From positions 39,116,072 through 39,180,071 of the forward strand of contig JAKTNV010000001.1 of NCBI GenBank assembly GCA_022747635.1: a stretch of DNA of 64,000 nt, given 5' to 3'. This stretch comes from Hetaerina americana. Taxonomy: Eukaryota > Arthropoda > Insecta > Odonata > Calopterygidae. The position numbers were made by a program, and so were the translations under genes. The notes below the pieces were generated by a model. The model did not search any database. It was not told where the DNA came from and saw nothing but the letters and a program-made list of their open reading frames with translations. This document shows, piece after piece, positions 34,560 through 45,812 of this stretch (within the stretch, counting starts at the first letter, position 1; every line of letters begins with the position of its first letter).

Positions 34560-35175
34560 GTGTGTATTATGGCTCTGATTTCTCGTCCTATAGATAGGTG
34601 CAGTCGGTTCGGGGACGGTGTGATCAGGAGCGGGAAGAGACGGGAAGGGCGAAGGGAATCGTTGGACTGGGGAAGGGTTGACGGGGATGCCATCGGGATC
34701 ACTCATGCCTTGTGTACACGGGGCGGGAAGGCTTAGGTAGCGGCGACTGGCTACCTCTCGGGAGGAGAATATTGCTCGGGTAGTGGTCCTGCGGTCACGT
34801 GGTGCTGACGTTTGGAGAGCATTACAATGGTGAGTGTGCGAGAGGAGAAGGGGGAAGAGAGAGGAGTCCAGGGGGCTCGTCGCGGCTAGAGTATGAGTGA
34901 TTGTGAGGGAGGAGAGATGGCGGAAGGAGGAAGGGACTAGAGTGCGGGCGAAGTGGAAGAAACCTGCACGGGCTGAGCGGAGAGTCGAAGGAAGGCCTAT
35001 CCTCCCCTTCCTCCCTCCCTCGACACGGGTCTAATCAAGGGGACACACACGTACGTATTGGGAGGCCGTGAGGCAAGTGCAAATGATGAGGGGGTTCGCC
35101 CGTGTTCTTGCCGCAACGGAGAGACAATCACGGATGTCCGCATCGGACCGACAACATAGCCCTTGGACTAGTTTT
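34560..35175. other. GC- and purine-rich block, possible promoter-like region
   Basis: G/A-rich plus strand with several CG dinucleotides from about 34600 to 34990, then a short C/T run at 35000-35020. The word acaATG|GTGAGT at about 34824-34833 resembles a start codon at a splice donor. There is no independent support for a gene. Confidence 0.3.
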
Positions 35176-36194
35176 CTTTCATTCATCCTCTCTCTTTATC
35201 CATTTCTCAATATTTCTGTCTCTTCGTGTTTTTCTTCCCCTCTACCACTAACAGTGAAGGTGCAGAGTCTTTAGAATTTAATCATAGACAGTTAAAATTA
35301 TGGGAACTTTCTTAATATATTAGATTCTATCCTTATCATAATGTGTATCTCATGCCAAAAAAGATTCTAAATAATCGCCTAGATTTAATTTGTTTATTCC
35401 TTTGATTATCTTTAGAGAGTCCATTTCATCACCATTTGTCAAAATTTGTCAGTATTAGATCATATAATATCCCTTTTAAACTTATATTGATACACGTATA
35501 TTTTTCACCAAGAGTTGGAATTCAATGGAAAGAAGACATTGATGAATGCTTGAACGAGTGTTTGAGGCATCGCTAATAATTGTTGATGTCGTGGAAGCCA
35601 AATGACGAACGATAGAAAAGGACCTTTTACTCACATGAGCTATAATAATTGAAAGAATGTAAATACTATTTTGGTTTAGAGGTCATACGTGATCTAATGA
35701 AATATTGTTTTAATGGTACATTTAAAATGAAAATGAAATTGATGCCTGCATCCATTTATTTGGATTATTTTAAAATACATGAACATCTGTGCGAGAATAT
35801 ATAATTTTATTAAAATAATATGCGCTTATAAATAACATTAAAATAAGTACAGTAGTTTTAATTTTAAATGTAATTTCTATTTTTTCATTCAAACTTCAGA
35901 GAGTTTATATTAATGTCATGAATAAGTTTTTCAAATGATAATTCTTCAAATGTACATTTAGTTCATGAATTTGCACCTACAATTTGTTGTTGGGTAAAAA
36001 CTTTTCCGTTTTAAAATTATTTTTACATTTGTCTACGCTACTATGTAAGGACTTTGTTTTGGGATGTGGTATTTAATTACTTTGGAAGTATGATGTCAGA
36101 CATGCCAAGCCTTTAAAATTCAGAATAGAAACAATAATGCCTTTTTATTATACTCGTTCGGATATCAATTTTTACACTACGTCGTATTTTCTAG
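35176..36194. other. AT-rich non-coding stretch
   Basis: Nothing recognised. Confidence 0.45.
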
Positions 36195-36207
36195 ACGCAA
36201 TACGATA
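36195..36207. repeat. Left target-site duplication of SINE copy 2
   Basis: acgcaatacgata, repeated with one mismatch (acgcaattcgata) at 36536-36548. Confidence 0.8.
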
Positions 36208-36535
36208 GTAGAAGTAGTTTTAGAGGAGGCGACTGACGACTGTGATCATTTGCGCCATTAGGGATGGACGGGAAAGGATGAAGGGTGGAGAGAAACCCGG
36301 CGTCAAAATTAGCCTACTTTTGACGAAAGGGGCCAAGGGGTCCGCAGCTTACCGTCCCATCCGACGGACGGCGCACTCACTATAAGTGCCCTTCCCAATG
36401 CACCTAGTAGTAATCACAATTACCAAGTAGTAATCGGAATAACATTGAAAAATATCTGCTATCCACTCAGATTCAAACTCGGGCCACTTGGTGAGAAGCT
36501 GGTACGCCGGCAGGCACCACACCATCTCGATCCCC
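36208..36535 (-). mobile_element. tRNA-derived SINE, copy 2
   Basis: It has the same order as the copy at 7950-8255. On the minus strand there is a head ggggatcgagatggtgtggt from 36535, a decayed box B (gagtttgaatctg in place of gggttcaaatccc), the shared body (plus-strand words atttgcgccattagggatgg, aacccggcgtc, ccaaggggtcc, cgacggacggcg) and an ACT/AGT-type tail at 36208. A 13-bp target-site duplication with one mismatch flanks it. It carries about 20 extra bases in the middle relative to copy 1, including a duplicated tagtaatc phrase at 36407-36435. Confidence 0.85.
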
Positions 36536-36548
36536 ACGCAATTCGATA
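36536..36548. repeat. Right target-site duplication of SINE copy 2
   Basis: Matches 36195-36207 except at one base. Confidence 0.8.
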
Positions 36549-37614
36549 AAAGGCTGAGAACTTCACTCTCATGATAATGAGAAATCCATTGAAAGTGAAT
36601 TTATTAAAGTACATATGGTTTCGTCAACTCTCATGCAATTGTAAATCCGTTTTACTCAACGGTGTGTAGTGTATACTGAGGGAAACACATGTTCGAACTT
36701 TGAAAACATTTCTATTTCTTATCTAGATGGCGATGAATGAATTGAATATAAAGAAACATGGAGCCAGTATGCTGACTACAAAAAGTATCTGGTTTGAGGT
36801 CTCGTGATCGGGGTATCCAATTTAACATTTATTATTAGCTGAGTCCATTGTTTGGCCACTCATTGCGTTCCATTTAGAGTTTGACAAAAGAGAGAATAAT
36901 TGTGGCATCCGAAATCCTCTCCAACCTTCGAAATGTCAGCCTTCATTTCAAAGCGAATTAAAGTTCCGATTATCCCCGTCAGCAATATGCCTTCCTCCTC
37001 TTCCGGCCCCCTTTCTCCTCCTCCTCCTGCCCCATACCTCCCACCCGACCTCCCTCATCCATGCCTGACGATATCGTCCATGGACCACGCTAATGCTCAC
37101 AATTTCACGTGAGTTTTTCCTCTGGCTTTTTTTTTAATTATTTAGAAATTTTCATCGACGATATTAATTAATTTGATTTCCGCATTTGAAATCGGTTCCA
37201 TTATTCTGATTGCTATTCCCAACGGGGTGGTTCTGTGCCGCTGAGTAAGGCCTGCAATAGGGATTTATCCGTCATTTAGATTACGTTTCCTCCCTTATCA
37301 TTATTGAAATTGCATTTTTACAATATTTTAAGCTACGGACCGAAATTTATTTCTGACTTAGGTGGAGTCAAAAATGAATTTTTAGCGCTAGACCTTTTAG
37401 GAAAGAGACTTGCAAGATTTTTCGTAGTACGTATTGAACCTCGTGTATCTTGTGGCAGTAATATAGTGAAATTAGACCTTTGAGCATAGCATTGTGAAGT
37501 ATAAGGTTCTAGGAAATAAATTAATACACAAATAAATTAGGAACTTATAATAGAAAGTTGAGTAACAGAAAAAACATCAATCTAATATGTCAATATATGT
37601 AGAATTGATTTACA
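36549..37614. other. Non-coding stretch
   Basis: A frame at 36900-37112 ends near a GTGAGT donor-like site (37109) and is Pro/Ser-rich, but no acceptor or conserved feature supports it as an exon. The rest is AT-rich and unremarkable. Confidence 0.35.
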
Positions 37615-37810
37615 CTAAGCGATGAGGGAGGAGTTCATTAGTTATTTACTACGTATTTGCTTACGTTCAGTTCGAATCCTCATTCCTTACCCCAATCCGG
37701 CTATTTTGTCTAAATTTCTAGACTGTCGCCCAGGGTCTACTGTAGTCCTTATTTTCCAGTATTCCACCGTATCGTCTGCAAATAATCTAAGGTTACTACA
37801 AACGCGTGAG
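37615..37810 (-). pseudogene. Fragment of a second LINE lineage (RT catalytic box)
   Basis: The minus strand reads NLRLFADDTVEYWKIRTT and then DPGRQSRNLDKIAGLG. LFADDTV followed by a D...LQ.DLD.I..W-like pattern is the catalytic-box neighbourhood of CR1/Jockey-type LINE reverse transcriptases. It differs from the FVDDQ box of the common LINE here, so it is another lineage. It is only about 60 codons and is followed at 37925 by plus-strand LINE sequence. Confidence 0.6.
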
Positions 37811-37924
37811 CTTTAGTCATTGTTGTGCATATATTAAGAAGAAAAAATATAGCGGCCCTATTGCACTTTCTTCAGGGATGCCCCTAATCACATCTACCTT
37901 CATTGATCACTGCAATGACTAGAT
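37811..37924. other. Junction between two LINE fragments
   Basis: Nothing recognised. Confidence 0.3.
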
Positions 37925-38800
37925 GTCGCCCGCGACTATAGAATTACCCAGGATCATCAACAAAATGAGAGAGAAGAGAGCAACCATACTTAGGGGAATA
38001 TCAGTTTGGATTTAGGAAAAGGATGAGCACGCGTGATGCCATAGGAATAATGAGGTAACTAGTAGAAAGTAAGATATCGAATAACTAGGATGTATTTGTA
38101 TTCTTCGTGAACTTTGAGAAGGCGTTTAAGAAAGTTAATTGGGTACAACTAATGAAAAATGTGCAAAAGATTAGAGAAGGCTGGCCATAAAGACGTCATA
38201 TCCGGAGCCTGTAAATGTCTCAGACTGCACAGGTGCGGGTAGTGAATGAAAAGTCGTAATAAGTAGTGTTAAAAGTTGGTGTAAGACAGGAGTGTCAATT
38301 ATCACCAGATCTTATCAACGCACTAAGGGACGAAATGGTAACAGAGGCATGGGAAGCGCTGGTATGAGAGTAGGTTGGGAACTCTTCATATCAATTAGAT
38401 TTGGGGATGATTATTTTTACTATAGTTTTCCAGTTAGTATATCAGTTACAATCGTTACTTAGGACATTGAGAAATCTCTATGATATGCATGGAATGAGGA
38501 TTTATCATTAGGAAACAAAGTTAATGAGATTATCAAGAAATAGGAAGGCTTAGGTAGACATTAAAGCTGGAAACCAGAAAAAAACAGTTTATCTAATTTA
38601 AAAGCGTTTAGTATTTAAGTCAGGAGAGTTTTTCGTACATTAAAAAAGTTACATCAGGTAAAGAAGCGTTTCATAGCGAGGTGGAATTGATGACAGGTAC
38701 TTCAATGAAGACTAAAATAAGACAATCGAAAACTTAAATATGGAGCGTGATTTTGTATGGCTCAGAAATTAGGTCATTAAAAATCTATCCTATGCCGGTA
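37925..38800 (+). pseudogene. Strongly decayed LINE RT copy
   Basis: It follows the main LINE in order: atcatcaacaaaatgagaga, then cagtttggatttagg, acgcgtgatgccat, gaactttgagaaggcgttta, ctgtaaatgtctcagactgc, atcaccagatcttatcaacg, and finally tatggagcgtgattttgtat near 38740. Multiple stops, indels and a degraded catalytic box (ttaggtttgttgatgacc-equivalent reads tttggggatgattattttta near 38400) show it is old. It lacks the 3' end. Confidence 0.8.
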
Positions 38801-39185
38801 GGATAATACTAATAATAAAAAAAACGAGGGACTAGTAGATTTTTGTAAGGTTACAGCCGATCAGGGGTTACTTTAACTCGGAAGATATCTATTTTTCCGT
38901 GGATTAAATAATACATATACTATATTTCCTTCTGTAGCACCTCGGTATTTCCGTCCCTTCATATCGTTCGTAATTGCATCGCACGTTTATCCTCCGTTCC
39001 CGAACCGAACCCGATCTCCTTCAGTAAAAGTAATAGTTTTCCAGGGTTCTATTCTTTTTTACAACGCTGTTTGGTATCATATATGTGTGCACCTGTCTTT
39101 GTATGCACATGCACACACGCACACAATACTTGGGGCTTCTATTTATTTTTTCTCATTTAATTTGGAATAATATAGGCGCATGCTA
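38801..39185. other. AT-rich non-coding stretch
   Basis: Contains a short (CA)n-like segment at about 39105-39125. Nothing else recognised. Confidence 0.4.
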
Positions 39186-39600
39186 GTTGTTTTAATTTTG
39201 TTTGTTTCAATGGTCTCTACTCATCCTCTCCCTTTTCCTCCTGATTCTCTATCTCTCACATTCATTCATTGCTCTCCTTCCGGTCCTCTCGTATTCTCGG
39301 GGTTCAAACCGCATTCAAATTTCCATTGTCTCCCACCCAACATTTATTCTCCACCTCAATACTGCCGCTCCGCTCGCTTAATGCACTCCAGCCACCCGTT
39401 TCAATGGCATCAGTTCTAATTAATACTGCATGGTCAATCGATTATAATATCCCTGGAATTCCTCCTGGAACCTCTATCCACCCTCTGCTCGGTGGAACCC
39501 GCTCTCCGTCCGCCCCCGTCTCTGAGCGCCAAACTCTATGGTGGGCACACGTAGCGCATATCTGCCCGCACTCATCCGCGGGCCAGTGACTTTTTAACCT
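39186..39600. other. Pyrimidine-rich tract
   Basis: Plus strand dominated by C/T (ctctcccttttcctcc). Overlapping frames are compositional. Confidence 0.5.
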
Positions 39601-41600
39601 TCACCCTTTCTTCGTGGGTGTCTTTGACCTCTAGTCATATTTTTCGATTCCCTCACTGCTGTCGGACGAAATTTTATCAGTACTTCCACTGATCTCCATT
39701 TGCTTTTCCATAGTGCACAACCTCTTTTTACTTCTCTCCCTAATACCATTAGTGACATAAACCCCTGAACTTCTAAGCATTCCTCATATCTTTGCGCCTG
39801 TGTCCATGCAGGTCTATCCTGCTCAATAAATGTAGGTTTGTTGTGAGTTGTCTATTGTATTTTAATGGACCACTGGAATGATCTTTACTGAATTTTTGCA
39901 TTTCATTTTCTTGTCTAGAGCAGATCTTTTTTCACTTAATATTTTGGTCATTTTGTAGTCAAGTGTTTTGTTTTCACTTTTATGCATGCATCATCCTAGA
40001 TTTGTTGTTTGTCACAGAGTTTTAAGCTCCTTAGGTCGCCATGGAATATTTTCTTTACTTGATGTTAACCAGGAAAACCGGTAAAAAGCTAATGACCTGT
40101 GTGATGGTATTGAAACGAGAGAGAAAGAGTCCTTCCGTTTCACGTGGTGGGCATACTGCAATTGCATATATTTTTCTGATTATAAAAAATCCACTGAATT
40201 AAAATGCGACAGGATATGTCATCGCTGAAATTGCATGATAGGACACAATACCAAATTAATTTCCTTTAGCCATGTGACTTTAATACTTCACTGGTTCTAT
40301 TCAAGGACGCTTGGTACGATACATTATTATCGCATTAAGGTAGTTAATTCCTTTCCTTCTGATAAAACGTAAGCTTAATTTTATTAGTTTTTGATTTTTT
40401 CAGTCAAGTTTTTACCCTTTTTCAAATAAGAATTGTGAACAATCACAATTTCTTTCTTACACATAACTATTCATAACTATGCCTAATGTTGTTGACTCCC
40501 TTTTTGATTTTCTACCTCAAGGATCAATGTGAGAATTTGGGAGAATGTTTGCGTAACATAGTCACGTCTAAAATCAAGGATCTTGGTAACCGTTTTAATC
40601 TTGGGACACTATAGGCGGTTTTGGCATTAAAATAAATTGGCCTATATTTGCAAGATGCGCGTAATAATAATATGGCTCCTTCCAATTCATTCTAAAGCTT
40701 CCTTTTATTGCTAACACTTACTTAAAATATCATGGAAAAGTGTATGACTATTGAAAAAAATCTTTAACAATATTCTTTATGCTTAAATTTTGATAGTGTT
40801 CAAAATTTTCTGAGCATTATGTCTTGCTGTAAATAAAGCAGTTCATAATGAGGTCATTTTAGTAGAGGAATAAGGATATTATAGTAATGGAAATAAAATT
40901 GATGATAAATGAATATTAAGAAATTGTTTTTCTGTCAATCAGTAGAATTCGGAGTTAGAATTAACTCCCTAGAGAGTGGTTTTACATTTTTCGTGTACAG
41001 TAATTATAGAATTTCATGGATAGTAATTTTGTAATTATTTATGAACCTATTTTCCTTTAAAGAAGATTTAAATATTAACTTACACCCGGAATATTTAATT
41101 TATCTTCATTTAAGTATCCAATTTTAGGTGCCATCAATTCCGATTCACTAATAATATTTCTCTCCAGTTTCCATTCCTCTCCTCACCGGCATGGATACTC
41201 AACTCCATCTCTACGGGAAACATTATTTACTTCGTCATACATCACATAACTTCCCTTAATAGCTTAAAGAACACTCCGTTTGCATGATTAATTCCCTCAT
41301 CATTTTAAGAGTTCTTCACCTACACCATCCGCACCAACTCAACGCCACTATTAGGAAGGCTTCTTCTCACGACATCGTTTATTGAAATCAATGGTTTCTC
41401 CACCAGAGTGCCATAGCAAGGTGTGCATAATTTCTTACTTTACCTTTTGTCAAATCCAACCGTAGGTCTTCTGAAAAACGATTTATGATCTGCCATTCTA
41501 TCTTCGTGAACATGTCTTTAGAAGAGTTAGTATACTATTATCGTCAAATCATAAGTCATGTAAGTATAAGTGTTGGTACATTATGTTTATAAAAAGTGGC
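39601..41600. other. Non-coding stretch
   Basis: No exon, RNA gene or repeat recognised. Confidence 0.45.
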
Positions 41601-42523
41601 ACAACGCGAACTATTGCTTATTATGGGTAATTTTTAAAGCGTGTTGCAAGGCAATTCTCATCCTATATCTATCGCACTGAAGTTTCAGTTCACTCAGCAA
41701 TGCCTGCAACTCCTTGGCTGACTGGAAAACTAAAGCTTGATCATGAGCAAACCTGATTTTACGAATTCCCCTCCAACTTTCATTCCTATCTCCAGTTCTT
41801 CCCATGCCTCTTTAATCATTTCCTCCACATATACTTTGAACAGCGGGGGTGATAGTGGACAACCCTGCCTTACACCTCTTTCTCACACTGTCCATTCGGA
41901 CTCTCCGTCCCCCACTCACGTTTAAGCAGTCTGGGACATGTACAGGCTGCGAATTAGCCGCCTGTTCCTCCAATCTTTTCATATGTTCTGCTATATATTC
42001 ATTATTTTTCCCAATTCAATCTACCTAACGTCTTTTCGAAATCTATGAAACAGGCAAATATGTCCTGAGTGTATTATATGTTCCTCTCTATTTATGACCT
42101 CATTATTGCAATGGCATCACGCGTGCCTCTCCCCTTCCTGAACCCAAACTGATCATCTCCTAAGTAATCTTTTGCCTTGATCTCCATCCTTTTGTTGATT
42201 ATTATGAGAACCAGTTAAGCTGCGTACGAAATCAAAATTATTGCTCCGTAGTCCTCACATGATTTAGTTTTTACATTTTTTGCAATAGGAACTAACACTG
42301 ATCTCACAAAGTCTCCCAGCTAGATTCCTCTCTCATAAATGCTACGAATTAGTCCATATAGTCTCTTCCTCCCACATTTTTCTCTACCTTTTAATAGTTC
42401 CGCAGGAATTTTGTCTACCCCACAACGGTCTTATTTGATTTCATCTCCCTTAATGCCCTTTATATCTCATCGTTGAGTATACCTGGACCTAAGCTAGCTT
42501 ACTCTTCGTCGTGTTCCTTTGCT

Positions 42524-42535
42524 ATACCTAACCAT
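42524..42535. repeat. Left target-site duplication of hammerhead element
   Basis: The 12 bases atacctaaccat are repeated exactly at 42741-42752. Because they come from the host LINE, they date the insertion after the LINE. Confidence 0.9.
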
Positions 42536-42740
42536 AGAATGGTTTCAGGCGTCACTTTGTGGAAGCGATTCATTTCAGAAAATAAATACTTGGTTACTCC
42601 ACATTTATTTTTCATTAAACACGACCTGGGTTTCGACTTACCAAGTCATCATCATCACCTGATGATGACTTTCTAAGTCGAAACCCGGGTCGTGTTTAAT
42701 AAAAAATATATGTGGAGTAACCAAGTATTTATTTTCTAAA
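42536..42740 (+). mobile_element. Palindromic retroelement with hammerhead ribozyme, copy B
   Basis: The unit is 205 bp. A 41-base unique tail (agaatggtttcaggcgtcac, continuing to 42576) is followed by a 161-bp palindrome at about 42577-42737. Its arms read ccaca-rich, aat-rich, then acgacctgggtttcgactt and its complement. It sits inside a minus-strand LINE, bracketed by exact 12-bp duplications of LINE sequence, so it moved as this unit. The tail matches the minus strand of copy A and, more loosely, the copy at 16873. Short frames over it have no support as genes. The right arm has AATAAA at 42698-42703, which in a transcript could act as a polyadenylation signal (inference). Confidence 0.88.
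42654..42696 (+). ncRNA. Hammerhead ribozyme motif, copy B (all core bases present)
   Basis: The core CUGAUGA is at 42659-42665, then one extra U (42666). Stem II is GACUU/AAGUC with a UCU loop (42667-42679), then GAAA (42680-42683). Stem III is CCCGGG (42684-42689), closed by the A-U pair at 42683/42690, with the cleavage-site C at 42691. Stem I is CAC/GUG (42656-42658 with 42692-42694), a U-U mismatch, then A-U. All invariant core bases are present. The one-nucleotide insertion after A9 also occurs in copy A, so it is a family trait. The self-complementary stem III is too short for a stable monomer and suggests dimeric action. Confidence 0.75.
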
Positions 42741-42752
42741 ATACCTAACCAT
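42741..42752. repeat. Right target-site duplication of hammerhead element
   Basis: Exact repeat of 42524-42535. Confidence 0.9.
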
Positions 42753-42980
42753 GTTGGTCTAAGTTCTTTACCATACAGTTCTGCTATATATGCCTTCCAT
42801 CTATCTTGGACCATTTCCCTGTCAACTATTATCTTACCCGCCTTATCTCTAACTGTTAGCACAGATCTTCTCTTCTTACTTTTCGGTAATGATTTAACCT
42901 TGCTGTATAGCGTACCAATTTTACCCTTCCTCTGCAAACTTTTCATATTCTCGCACTGTGCCTTCCACCACATTTCTTTC

Positions 42981-43129
42981 TCTCATTACACTTGAAATCC
43001 ACAGCATGACTGACGTCCGCAGCATAGTTGATATTACCTAATGACAACAAAAAAAGATTTACACCACTTTTCAAATTATATATTTTTCATTCTTTTCTTT
43101 GATGTAATTTTTCGCTGTGTGTTTGCCAA
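42981..43129. other. AT-rich gap
   Basis: Nothing recognised. Confidence 0.35.
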
Positions 43130-43690
43130 TAGCATACTCCACTACCTCCGTCCTCCGGGCAATCTCCCTTTCTCCTTTCGCCCACCTTACTATCTACACC
43201 ACCCATCCCATCACTTTTGTCTTCTTACCACCCCGCTTCTCTCCCCTTTAGCTGCAATGCCCACCACATACACTTCCGCCAACCCACTTTAATCCAATCC
43301 AACGTCAACTTTGTAATTGTTATTTAAATATTTAAAGATTTCGTTTATCCCTCTTATTACTCATTTTTTTCAATCCATCCGGTCCTATCATTCACCGTTC
43401 CTCTCCCTCTTTTGCTAACAAATTTTTCCCTTACCCCGTTCCCGCCCTCTCTCATTCCCCACTCTCTCTGTTCAATTATTCTACCCCTTTCCATTTTTCC
43501 TCGCTTCACCTTTCTTTTGGTTATTAATATGCTCCCTCTATATTCTACGAAAATCACTTACTCCCTCGGCTCTCCTTTCTCTTCCCCACCCCACACCTTC
43601 CTCTACCAACACCCGATTTCCCTTCCCTAATGCTTTCCTCTCTTTTTCATCTTTTATCGTTCATAAGCCCTTTCTACTTCCCGGCATCCT
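43130..43690. other. Pyrimidine-rich tract
   Basis: C/T-rich plus strand (ctcccttt, ctctctctg). Overlapping frames are compositional. Confidence 0.5.
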
Positions 43691-44369
43691 TTCCCAGCCC
43701 GTTGCTGCTTCATCCGTTGATCCTCGAACGCAGACGTGGGAACTAGTCCACGGAAAATCAATGCACGCACGACGACGATGAGTCTTAATTAAAATGCCTC
43801 TTTCATCCTTCCACCACACCTGGTATGACACACGAGTTATTTACTTTCGTACGCAGGATTGCCTTAGTTATATGACATTGCGTTTACAAGTGGCTAAGTC
43901 TCTGCGCGTAATGTGTTTGTCTTCCTTCCTGGTGACCGACTGTTACGTAACTGAAACCATCGCCTGAACTAGCGCGAATCAGCATGACGTAGTGCCAAAT
44001 GGACGCAAAACTTCTTGAAAAACTTAAAAGTATACCCTATAAGGCAGGGTCGTTAGCTTAACCAACTAGCGAATTTTTATATCTAAACGAACCACAAACT
44101 CCGAAAGGATACGACGGCAAGTTTTTACGTTTGATGACTAGTTGATAGAATATGAATGGGATTAAAGTGTCATTTGTCATCAAGAAACGAAAATAATAAA
44201 TGTTAACTGCTTATATAAAAAAATCAATATCATTAGGCCTAGCAGTGGTCTCTTTCATGGATAATTTTCCGCCCGAGAGCAGCATTGATGGCGAATAGTT
44301 CAACTCTTTGCCATTCTAATCCGAACGGACATGCCATCGTGAAAGCTGCCCTTGGAGAGGACTGGGACA
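43691..44369. other. Non-coding stretch
   Basis: Nothing recognised. Confidence 0.4.
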
Positions 44370-44740
44370 CAATGAATGGGTCGGGGTAAGGTGAGGTGCG
44401 GTTACAGGTGCGAGGGGATTCTGCCTGTGAGGTTCAGACATATTCCCCTCCCATCCTGTGCCGGAGTGCTTAGGGGAGATCTGGTGGGAGGAAGGGCATT
44501 AGGGTTTTTGTGGGGAGAGGCATCGCAAGGGGTCTTAGACTCGTCTCTCATTTCCGGTTTCTCTTTCAATACCCCTCCCACCTCCTCGTCCTTCCTCTGT
44601 TCCTCCCATCGCCGTTTCACCTCTTCACCGCCTTCTTCCTTTTGCTTCAACTTTGGCTGTCACCTAGCCCTCAACCGACCGTCTTTCGAACCTATCTTGA
44701 TATCAGGTGTGGACAAGGACAGTATGAAGTAGGTTTTTGG
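44370..44740. other. Purine-to-pyrimidine switch, GC-rich
   Basis: G-rich from 44375 to about 44530, then C/T-rich to about 44650, repeating the arrangement at 2640-3690 and 55180-56930 on a smaller scale. Frames on both strands lack splice support. Confidence 0.45.
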
Positions 44741-45001
44741 TGAATTCCATCATTTTGAAGTTAAATTATGGAAGGGAAATCCTTAGGGTTCGGGGAGTTT
44801 GCTAGGTAGAATTTCGAATTTTCATCGATCCCTTTGAGCATACTTTTCTGAAAATTTCTCTTATTTAATTCTTGCTCTACTGTAGCTTTAACTAACATCG
44901 CGTCTCGCTTGTGTATAGGACTATTGGAATCTTAAAATATGTAACGCTTGCAAATTTCTTTAAAAAATCTTGTTTCATGTTTTGAATTTACCGATCCGAC
45001 C

Positions 45002-45002
<1 letters not shown>
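44741..45002. other. AT-rich gap
   Basis: Nothing recognised. Confidence 0.35.

Positions 45003-45081
<79 letters not shown>
45003..45081. repeat. (AT)n microsatellite
   Basis: About 76 bases of uninterrupted TA/AT repeats after ctaaa. The Ile-Tyr repeats translated from it have no meaning. Confidence 0.95.
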
Positions 45082-45082
<1 letters not shown>

Positions 45083-45812
45083 ATATATACCTATACCATT
45101 CACACCCTGATATGTTTTGTGAATGTATGCTTTAAGACTTAGAATGAATCCGGGAATACCAGCAAAAAAGAAAATTAATTCGAAATCCCTTTTTGGGCTT
45201 TTTAAAATATGCTTTTTTTCCATTCAGCTGTGATTACTGCGCATGAGTGGTTTTGATTATCGTGTGCTGAGTATTTATTTTAGTAAAGTGATATTTTTAT
45301 TTAAATGTAAATGGTCACTGTAGTCGGAGAAAATATTACAGAATGACTAGTATAAAGATAAAATATAATTGGCAAATTTTTCAGACCAAACGAGAGTAAA
45401 TTGCTGATAATATCCATTCCGTTAACTGTAAACTCACATAATTCTGAATGGGTTTTATACTACGAGTTGATTTAAATGTTTCAGCATTTATTTCAGGAAG
45501 ACTACAGACACATCTCTGAATGTCCTTTAGTACACTTCCAAATTGATAAATTACAGCTATTTCCAAATACCAAACAACCTGTCCCCTTCAAGTGTTCAAC
45601 GAAAATTGGTTTCTAGGATTGGATTTCAATTTATGCGATCTTGAGGGAATGCAATGTGATGCCTCTCAAGGGATTTAGAGGAGTCCAAAACCCCACCCAC
45701 CACCCCACATGTGCTGGCCGTGAGGACGCCGATCCGTCTAGCGTCCACGGGTAGTGGGCAGCAAAGTTTCAACGTCGGCTCAATCCTCGAAGCGAAGTAG
45801 TCCCGCACTCAC
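45082..45812. other. Non-coding stretch
   Basis: Most is AT-rich. 45640-45800 is GC-richer and adjoins the candidate exon; on the minus strand it would be intron after the donor. Confidence 0.35.

Larger units (their letters stand above)
41601..42980 (-). pseudogene. LINE relic on the minus strand, interrupted by a hairpin element
   Basis: The minus strand carries the same LINE family. From 42980 downward it reads MWWKAQCENM...KIGTLYSKVKS..., KAGKIIVDREMVQDRWKAYI near 42830-42770, then the RT domain. RT relics include the FVDFEK-type motif (complement at about 42035-42060), the RKGRGTRDAIA block near 42105-42140 and GCPLSPLF near 41850. A degraded catalytic region FAHDQALVFQSAKELQALLS lies near 41765-41705, where FxDDQ reads FAHDQ, so the first catalytic Asp is His. 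It breaks off at about 41625 in ALQH. The element at 42536-42740 lies inside it. Confidence 0.8.

Noticed and set aside
36900..37112. Pro/Ser-rich frame ending near GTGAGT
   Set aside because: No acceptor or homology; composition explains the frame.
44975..45223. Frame with Ile-Tyr repeats
   Set aside because: Translation of an (AT)n microsatellite.
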